DNA of 64,000 nt, taken from Winogradskyella luteola (GTDB taxonomy: Bacteria > Bacteroidota > Bacteroidia > Flavobacteriales > Flavobacteriaceae). The notes below the pieces were generated by a model that had not been told where the DNA came from, ran no database searches, and worked only from the letters and a program-made list of their open reading frames with translations. Positions 59,061 to 64,000 of the stretch are shown here, in pieces (position 1 is the first letter of the stretch; each line of letters begins with the position of its first letter). Both the position numbers and the translations under genes were made by a program. The stretch lies in contig NZ_JAGSPD010000006.1 in assembly GCF_019203985.1 (NCBI RefSeq), forward strand, positions 1 through 64,000, given 5' to 3'.

Positions 59061-60125
59061 ATGGATAATCTAGCCACTACATACCAACATATTGCAGATA
59101 TCCTAAGTTTTGAAACTACAGATTCTGAGTTAGAAAAAACTCTCAGTAATCCAAAATTCAATTGGGATGCTATTGTTGTTGAGGGCAGTAAACACCTGAT
59201 TTTACCCGCTCTTTATTGCAGACTTAAAGCCAAGGGCCTTCTACTCGTTTTACCAGACGAGTTAAATACTTATTTAGAAGAGATCACATCAATTAATAGA
59301 AACAGAAATACATCTATACTCAAGCAAGTACATATATTATCTCAATTGCTTAATCAGCATAATGTTAACCATCTATTCTTAAAAGGTACAGCACTTCTGG
59401 CCGCTGATTATTATAATGATATTGCCGAACGAATGATTGGTGATATAGACATTCTTGTAGACTTAAAGCAACTAGATTTTGCCTTTAACCTTTTGCAAAA
59501 CAATGGTTATACGCCCATAGAACAAACTTTTGGCGATACCTTTTTTGAGCATAAACATTTACCTAGATTAAAAACAAAAAAAAATATCTCTGCTGTGGAA
59601 TTACATAGAAAACTATTTGTAACATATAAAGAGAAAGAACTTTCTAATGCAAATCTTTTAGCTTACAAACGTAAAAAAAACAATGTATCAATTCCTTCAC
59701 AAGAACATCTCTTTAATCATAATATTCTTAACTATCAAATCAATGATTATGGTAATTTATACAATGGCATTAGTTTTAGGTCTATTTATGATACTATTTC
59801 TTTACAAAGAAGGCAAAAAATGGATATAACAACATACAAGAATAGAGTTTTTAAAAAATATTTTAGGTTAGCCGGTTTATTTTTCGAGGACATACAGAAG
59901 ATGAGTGGTTTAAAAACAAATTTTACTACGGCTTTTTACCACTATAAACTAAGACACAGGGTTTTTTATAAATTTTGGAATAGACTTCTAAAACTAACCC
60001 ATTTTTTTACCATTTTATTAAAACGAATTCCATATCTCTTAACTAACAAGGCCTACAGAAAGGCTTTATTTGCAGACAGAAGGCGTGTTTACAACTATTT
60101 TATATCCATTTTGAACAATTCTTAA
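59061..60125 (+). CDS. Nucleotidyltransferase-family protein (NTP_transf_5-like)
   Basis: A 354-residue protein of the uncharacterised nucleotidyltransferase family (PF14907 type). The signature region is LFLKGTALLAADYY (about residue 105) and RMIGDIDILVD (about 125-134), which supplies the G and D-x-D metal-binding positions of the polymerase-beta fold. The C-terminal half is basic and helical (KIFNRLLKLTHFF-like stretches) and unassigned. The gene lies 30 bases after the HprK-like gene. Members of this family accompany HprK-like kinases in several peptide-modification clusters, which supports a common target, the 55-residue peptide. Substrate unknown. Confidence 0.8.
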   Translation: MDNLATTYQHIADILSFETTDSELEKTLSNPKFNWDAIVVEGSKHLILPALYCRLKAKGLLLVLPDELNTYLEEITSINRNRNTSILKQVHILSQLLNQHNVNHLFLKGTALLAADYYNDIAERMIGDIDILVDLKQLDFAFNLLQNNGYTPIEQTFGDTFFEHKHLPRLKTKKNISAVELHRKLFVTYKEKELSNANLLAYKRKKNNVSIPSQEHLFNHNILNYQINDYGNLYNGISFRSIYDTISLQRRQKMDITTYKNRVFKKYFRLAGLFFEDIQKMSGLKTNFTTAFYHYKLRHRVFYKFWNRLLKLTHFFTILLKRIPYLLTNKAYRKALFADRRRVYNYFISILNNS

Positions 60126-60220
60126 TTTTTTTTTAATGATATTTGCAACAATATCTATGTATGATTATTTGTTTTATAAACCATAAAGTTTAACTTTGAC
60201 TTTCTAAATTTATATTTTTC

Positions 60221-60787
60221 ATGAGAAAATTACTTTTATTAACAACACTTTTAGCCTTTTCTATATGCTCATTTAGCCAATCAAACGATAAGCAATGGTT
60301 TGGAAGCGTCGGTTTAAATGCCATTAATAGTCAAGGTACTCAATCGCCAATTAACGGAATAGGTGATTGGGCAATCAATATCCCTGTATCTCTTGCTGTT
60401 GAAGTGGGTTGGACTTCGGGTTTATCTATTGAGCAAGCCTTTACTTTAAATTCATTTAGCGAGGGAGATGAAATTGATGGTGTAGAATTACCTGAAGACT
60501 ACACTTACATGTCATTTGACACCCATGCCAAATATTATTTTGGTAAACATTTGTTCCCTAGTGCTGACTGGATAGATTTTTACGGTAATGCAGGTGTTGG
60601 ATTTTTCCATATTGACAATACCAATGTTTCACTTAACCTGGGTGGTGGTGTTTTATTTTGGTTAAATAGAAGACAAACATTTGGAATTCGAGCGCAAGTT
60701 ATAGGTAAATTTGCTTTAGACCACTCTGATAGCGGACTTGATAATAATCATTACCAAACTCACATACAAGCTATATTTGCATTGTAA
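60221..60787 (+). CDS. Outer-membrane beta-barrel protein (188 aa)
   Basis: A small predicted barrel: signal peptide MRKLLLLTTLLAFSICSFSQ, then strands with Gly/aromatic alternation (WAINIPVSLAVEVGWTSGLS, MSFDTHAKYYFGKHLFP, WIDFYGNAGVGFFHID, VSLNLGGGVLFWLNRRQTFG) and a final HIQAIFAL. It resembles OmpA-type N-terminal barrels, but no specific family is recognised. It follows the peptide operon by 95 bases with no terminator between them, so read-through is possible, and a strong terminator ends it. Confidence 0.75.
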   Translation: MRKLLLLTTLLAFSICSFSQSNDKQWFGSVGLNAINSQGTQSPINGIGDWAINIPVSLAVEVGWTSGLSIEQAFTLNSFSEGDEIDGVELPEDYTYMSFDTHAKYYFGKHLFPSADWIDFYGNAGVGFFHIDNTNVSLNLGGGVLFWLNRRQTFGIRAQVIGKFALDHSDSGLDNNHYQTHIQAIFAL

Positions 60788-60810
60788 AAGTTTTAAGACA
60801 TTATATATTG

Positions 60811-60844
60811 AAAAGTCTCATTTTTACAAATGAGACTTTTTTGT
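60811..60844. terminator. Bidirectional terminator
   Basis: AAAAGTCTCATTT (60811-60823) pairs with AAATGAGACTTTT (60828-60840), 4-base loop, T run. It separates the barrel gene from the convergent gene. Confidence 0.85.
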
Positions 60845-60877
60845 TTGACCTAATTAGCACTCAAAAAATTAGCAAAT

Positions 60878-61975
60878 CTAGTCCATATCAAAACGGACTC
60901 CGACAGAAATATTGTTTTGGTCAATCGCTTGGTTTTTAAATAATGGGTTAAGATCATACTTAACATACAAAGCCACTTCGCCAAGTGCTACATAACCACT
61001 TAGACCATAGACGAAACTGCTAACTTCAAAACCTCCACGTTGTTTATCTTTAATACGGTTACCGTCTTCTTTGTACTTTAGCTTTTGCATACTTCCAATG
61101 TTAAGACCTGCATAACCACCTAAACCTATTTTTAATTTTTTACGGGTTGAGTATCTAAAGTAATCTTCTTTTTCAATCTTTTTAGACGGCCCGAATTCTA
61201 AATGTACTGGAAACACTAAATTGGTGGTTCTAAATTTTGCTTTATCTAAATTAGATGGAAACTCTTGTAGCGAAATTTCGTCGTCATTATTCACAAAATA
61301 TTGATCGTCTTTAATGTCTAACTTATTCCATTGAAATGAAAATCCATACTTTAATCTCCAGAAGTTAGTGTTGTCAAAGATTCTCGTTTTCCAAGCATAA
61401 CCCAATTCCAAAAATCCAGAACCTCCTATTTTATACGGTGAGTCGTCTATACTCTGTCCATCAATTAAAGCATTATTAAACCCTATGGCAAAAACAACAT
61501 CTTCTGTGGTTCTCCTATCATATTTTCTAGGCTTATCTTGTGATTTTTCACCAATGTATATAAAGCTTTCACTTGTATTTTCATCACCACCAATCCTTAG
61601 GATAAATCCATCATCATCTCTTTTGTGTTGATATGCGTCATAACCATTTCTATTTAAAAGTGCTATTTTTCCATTAATTATCTCAGTTCTGGTTTCAATG
61701 TTTAGTGCAGCTATTTTAGCAGCTTCTTTTTTGAGGTTTTCTGCCTCCTCTGCAGTAATTTCCTTCTTATCTAACCGTTTATTGATTTTAGAAATCTTAA
61801 GTTTCAAAATCTCTTTTTCTTGAGCTTCGATTTTAGTTTTTTCGTTTTCTAAGTCATTGATTTTTTCGTCTACCTCTACTTTTCTAATAGAATCTAGCTT
61901 TCTATCCTGCCCCTGTACAGTAGCAAATGTCATTGCAATAATGGTGTAGACTACTAATCTTGTAATTGTGTTCAT
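60878..61975 (-). CDS. Outer-membrane barrel protein with N-terminal coiled coil (365 aa)
   Basis: A predicted periplasmic/outer-membrane protein. After a signal peptide (MNTITRLVVYTIIAMTFATVQGQ) comes a long charged coiled coil (residues about 25-105: DLENEKTKIEAQEKEILKLK, LDKKEITAEEAENLKKEA), then a barrel-like C-terminal part (about 165-365; VVFAIGFNNALIDG, FLELGYAWKTRIFD, IGLGGYAGLNIGSM, ISVGVRFDMD). The coiled coil could reach across the periplasm towards peptidoglycan. It is the third gene of a minus-strand series with an ECF sigma factor and its putative anti-sigma protein, about 110 bases downstream, so it may be part of that regulon. Confidence 0.72.
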   Translation of the reverse strand: MNTITRLVVYTIIAMTFATVQGQDRKLDSIRKVEVDEKINDLENEKTKIEAQEKEILKLKISKINKRLDKKEITAEEAENLKKEAAKIAALNIETRTEIINGKIALLNRNGYDAYQHKRDDDGFILRIGGDENTSESFIYIGEKSQDKPRKYDRRTTEDVVFAIGFNNALIDGQSIDDSPYKIGGSGFLELGYAWKTRIFDNTNFWRLKYGFSFQWNKLDIKDDQYFVNNDDEISLQEFPSNLDKAKFRTTNLVFPVHLEFGPSKKIEKEDYFRYSTRKKLKIGLGGYAGLNIGSMQKLKYKEDGNRIKDKQRGGFEVSSFVYGLSGYVALGEVALYVKYDLNPLFKNQAIDQNNISVGVRFDMD

Positions 61976-62088
61976 AACTGTTCGTTTTTTGATTATTGAT
62001 GTTTATTTTGGCTACTTGCCGTAACCTAATGCCATTTGATTCTTATTACAGTTCTCTTTAACAGAATTCCTGTCTTAATTATAATTTG

Positions 62089-62871
62089 TTAATTGTTACG
62101 CTCTGCAACTGCAGTTTTAATTGTCTCGTAACTGTCTTTAAGCGCTTCAAACACTTTGCTCCTAAACGATTGACCCATTTCCTCTTCCACATCTTGCAAT
62201 AGGGAATTGGCATCAACAGTTTTGCTAGTTTGTTTTTGTAATTTATCTTTGAAAAGTTCCTTGCTCGCAAGTTTCAATAATGAGTCTACTTCTCTGTCCG
62301 TAACTGTTTTATTTTCAGATTTAAATTCATTGATGGCTTGCACAACTGCGCCTTCTTTAATTTCTGGTTGACTAATTATAGGCTTTTGCCCATTGCTAAC
62401 TTTGTTAGGTTCTTCTATTTTTATGCTTTCAGATTTATCTGTATTTACAAGTTGTGTTTTAGTCTTTTGCTTTTTGAGAATTACCGATTTATAATCAATA
62501 ATTTTTGGTTTTTCTTTAACCTGACTAGTACTGATTTTTTCTTCAATTTGTTCATCTTCTATAACTAATTCGGTAGTTTTTATCTCATTTATATTAGATT
62601 GTAAGCCTTCGATTTCATTTTCGATTGTATCTTCTTCTACCAGCTCTGGTATTGTATTATTAACAGCTTTAGAACCCAGTGTTTGTACTGCAATGGCCAG
62701 CATAAGGATTAAGCCTGCAGCAATCCCCATCCACCAAAACCAAGGGTTTTTGGCTTTCTTTTCTTCGGTATCTAGATGCTTAGACAGTTTTGCCCAACTA
62801 TCTGCTGATGGTGATAAGCTGCGTTTTTCGAGCTTATCCTTTAACTGTTCTTCAAATTTAATTGGTGCCAT
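62089..62871 (-). CDS. Putative transmembrane anti-sigma factor (260 aa)
   Basis: A single-pass membrane protein: a cytoplasmic N-terminal 45 residues (MAPIKFEEQLKDKLEKRSLS), one membrane helix at about residues 45-66 (WWMGIAAGLILMLAIAVQTLG) and a long, charged, probably periplasmic region (RNA-free, rich in Glu/Lys). Its start overlaps the end of an ECF sigma gene by 14 bases, the usual order for a sigma/anti-sigma pair in Bacteroidota. I infer that it holds the sigma factor at the membrane; there is no zinc-binding anti-sigma motif, so this is based on position and topology. Confidence 0.65.
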   Translation of the reverse strand: MAPIKFEEQLKDKLEKRSLSPSADSWAKLSKHLDTEEKKAKNPWFWWMGIAAGLILMLAIAVQTLGSKAVNNTIPELVEEDTIENEIEGLQSNINEIKTTELVIEDEQIEEKISTSQVKEKPKIIDYKSVILKKQKTKTQLVNTDKSESIKIEEPNKVSNGQKPIISQPEIKEGAVVQAINEFKSENKTVTDREVDSLLKLASKELFKDKLQKQTSKTVDANSLLQDVEEEMGQSFRSKVFEALKDSYETIKTAVAERNN

Positions 62872-63421
62872 AACTACTGTTATTTAGTTCTTTTATTTTT
62901 TTCTGAAGCATTTGTCGTGCTTTAAACAATTGTGATTTCGAAGTGCCTTCAGAAATATTTAACAATTCAGCTATTTCATAATGTTTGTAGCCTTCTATAG
63001 CATACATTACAAATACCATTTTGTAACCTTCTGGTAAACTATCTATCAATTGCTGAATTTCTGCAACTTCAATATTAGTCTTAATATTATTGGCGTAATC
63101 GTGCTCTAGGTATTCATCTTCTGCAGCAAACTCAATATGCTTTTTCTTTCTTAGGTATGAGATGGCTTCCCTTACCATAATTCGTCTTATCCAACCTTCA
63201 AAACTGCCTTCATTTTTAAATGTCTTTAAGTACTTAAACACCTTAAAAAAGCCGTTCAACATTACTTCTTCTGCCTGGTATACATCTTTTATATAGTATC
63301 TACAAACACTTAACATTTTTGGCGCATGTAACTCATATAGCACATGCTGTGCTTCGCGATTATGCTTCGCTGCTCTTTGTATAAGTTTTGTTTCGTTTTT
63401 ATGAAGTTGGATAACTTTCAT
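62858..63421 (-). CDS. ECF-type RNA polymerase sigma factor (187 aa)
   Basis: An extracytoplasmic-function sigma-70. Region 2: HEL-like VLYELHAPKMLSVCRYYIKDVYQAEEVMLNGFFKVFKYL and GSFEGWIRRIMVREAISYLRK; region 4: IDSLPEGYKMVFVMYAIEGYKHYEIAELLNISEGTSKSQLFKARQMLQKKI, with the recognition helix. No region 3, as expected. Overlap with the putative anti-sigma gene suggests co-expression and sequestration. Target promoters are unknown. Confidence 0.93.
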   Translation of the reverse strand: MKVIQLHKNETKLIQRAAKHNREAQHVLYELHAPKMLSVCRYYIKDVYQAEEVMLNGFFKVFKYLKTFKNEGSFEGWIRRIMVREAISYLRKKKHIEFAAEDEYLEHDYANNIKTNIEVAEIQQLIDSLPEGYKMVFVMYAIEGYKHYEIAELLNISEGTSKSQLFKARQMLQKKIKELNNSSYGTN

Positions 63422-63540
63422 TTTGTTAATTACGATTGCACTTCTACTTATAAAGACGCAATTGTTGTATTAATGGTTGTCTGAAAAGTGAAAAATACCA
63501 CAATAAACATTCAATTTACTGATTATCAAATAAATAAAAT

Positions 63541-64000
63541 TTATTTTTTTCTATCAATAACATAATTCACCATAAGCTTAAGCGAAGATTTATATGGTGA
63601 TTCAGGATAATCGTTCAATAAATTGAGGGCTTCTTTTTGAAAAAGCTTCATTTTTGAAATAGCATAATCTAAGCCATTATTAGATTTCACAAAGGCAATC
63701 ACTTCCTTAACACGTTTCTTGTCCTTGTTATGATTTTTAATGGAGTTGATTAACCAAGATTTTTCTTTTTTAGAGCAATTATTTAAAACATGAATTAAAG
63801 GCAAGGTCATTTTTTGCTCTTTGATGTCAATTCCTGTTGGTTTTCCTATAGCTTCTTCCCCATAATCGAACAAATCGTCTTTTATTTGAAATGCCATACC
63901 GATAAGTTCACCAAACTTTCTCATAGTTTCTACTTCTGGTAAATTTGGTTTCACGGAAGCTGCACCTAGACTACAACATGCCGCAATTAAGGTTGCTGTT
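63541..64000 (-). CDS. Polyprenyl synthetase, 5' end outside window
   Basis: The C-terminal 152 residues of a trans-isoprenyl diphosphate synthase (geranylgeranyl- or polyprenyl-diphosphate synthase type). The reading frame continues past the right edge (TATLIAACCSLGAASVKPNL), and the visible GTG is not the real start. The second aspartate-rich motif DDLFDYGEEAIGKPTGIDI is present, with QKMTLPLIHVLNN after it, as in the family. It makes isoprenoid chains for menaquinone or undecaprenol. The product chain length cannot be judged from this part because the first Asp-rich motif is missing. Confidence 0.9.
   Translation of the reverse strand, partial: TATLIAACCSLGAASVKPNLPEVETMRKFGELIGMAFQIKDDLFDYGEEAIGKPTGIDIKEQKMTLPLIHVLNNCSKKEKSWLINSIKNHNKDKKRVKEVIAFVKSNNGLDYAISKMKLFQKEALNLLNDYPESPYKSSLKLMVNYVIDRKK

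Overview
The window is AT-rich chromosomal DNA of a marine-type Bacteroidota, most likely a member of the Flavobacteriaceae. The evidence is the gene content (PorT, a lipoprotein TamA-like protein, three giant proteins with type IX secretion C-terminal sorting domains, a short RpoD of 287 residues, a Wzc-like kinase with a Tyr/Gly tail), the almost complete lack of Shine-Dalgarno sequences, and repeated -7 boxes of the form TAnnTTTG, some with a TTG 17-19 bases upstream. I saw no tRNA, rRNA, CRISPR array, insertion sequence or prophage gene. Starts given here sometimes differ from the longest open frame, and the reason is stated.

Layout. 1-13.2 kb: small membrane proteins, TrkA/TrkH potassium uptake, menaquinone methyltransferase, PorT, an rRNA methyltransferase, TamL, class II aldolase, AccD, a lipoprotein and a PAS histidine kinase. 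13.3-25.3 kb: rpsO and pnp, an outer-membrane barrel divergent from a helix-turn-helix regulator with a clear palindromic operator between them, a CheB/CheR/PAS hybrid kinase with its response regulator, rpoD, rpe and a CBS-pair protein. 25.4-44.1 kb (all minus strand): a capsule or exopolysaccharide locus with Wzc, Wza, a WecA-like initiating transferase, WecB, glycosyltransferases, a Wzy-like polymerase, a Wzx-like flippase, CapA, an ATP-grasp enzyme, several poorly characterised enzymes, and complete MurA- and MurB-like enzymes. 44.9-57.5 kb: three tandem genes for huge secreted T9SS proteins that share a C-terminal module of about 530 residues but have unrelated N-terminal parts. 57.7-60.1 kb: a compact operon with its own promoter that I consider the best candidate for an undescribed system: a 55-residue peptide with a leader-like N-terminus and a 15-residue Ser/Pro/Gly tail, an HPr-kinase-like protein with a PqqD-like N-terminal region, and a nucleotidyltransferase. 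60.2-64 kb: outer-membrane barrel proteins, an ECF sigma factor with a putative membrane anti-sigma protein, and the 3' part of a polyprenyl synthetase gene cut by the window edge.

How the parts fit. PorT belongs to the machine that would export the three T9SS proteins. Wzc/Wza/WecA/Wzx/Wzy form a Wzy-type polysaccharide assembly route. MurA and MurB inside that locus suggest that the polymer may carry a lactyl (muramic-acid-like) sugar whose carboxyl could be amidated by the neighbouring ATP-grasp enzyme; this is inference. The peptide operon looks like a minimal RiPP-type modification system in which the kinase-like and nucleotidyltransferase enzymes act on the peptide; this too is inference from composition and gene order.
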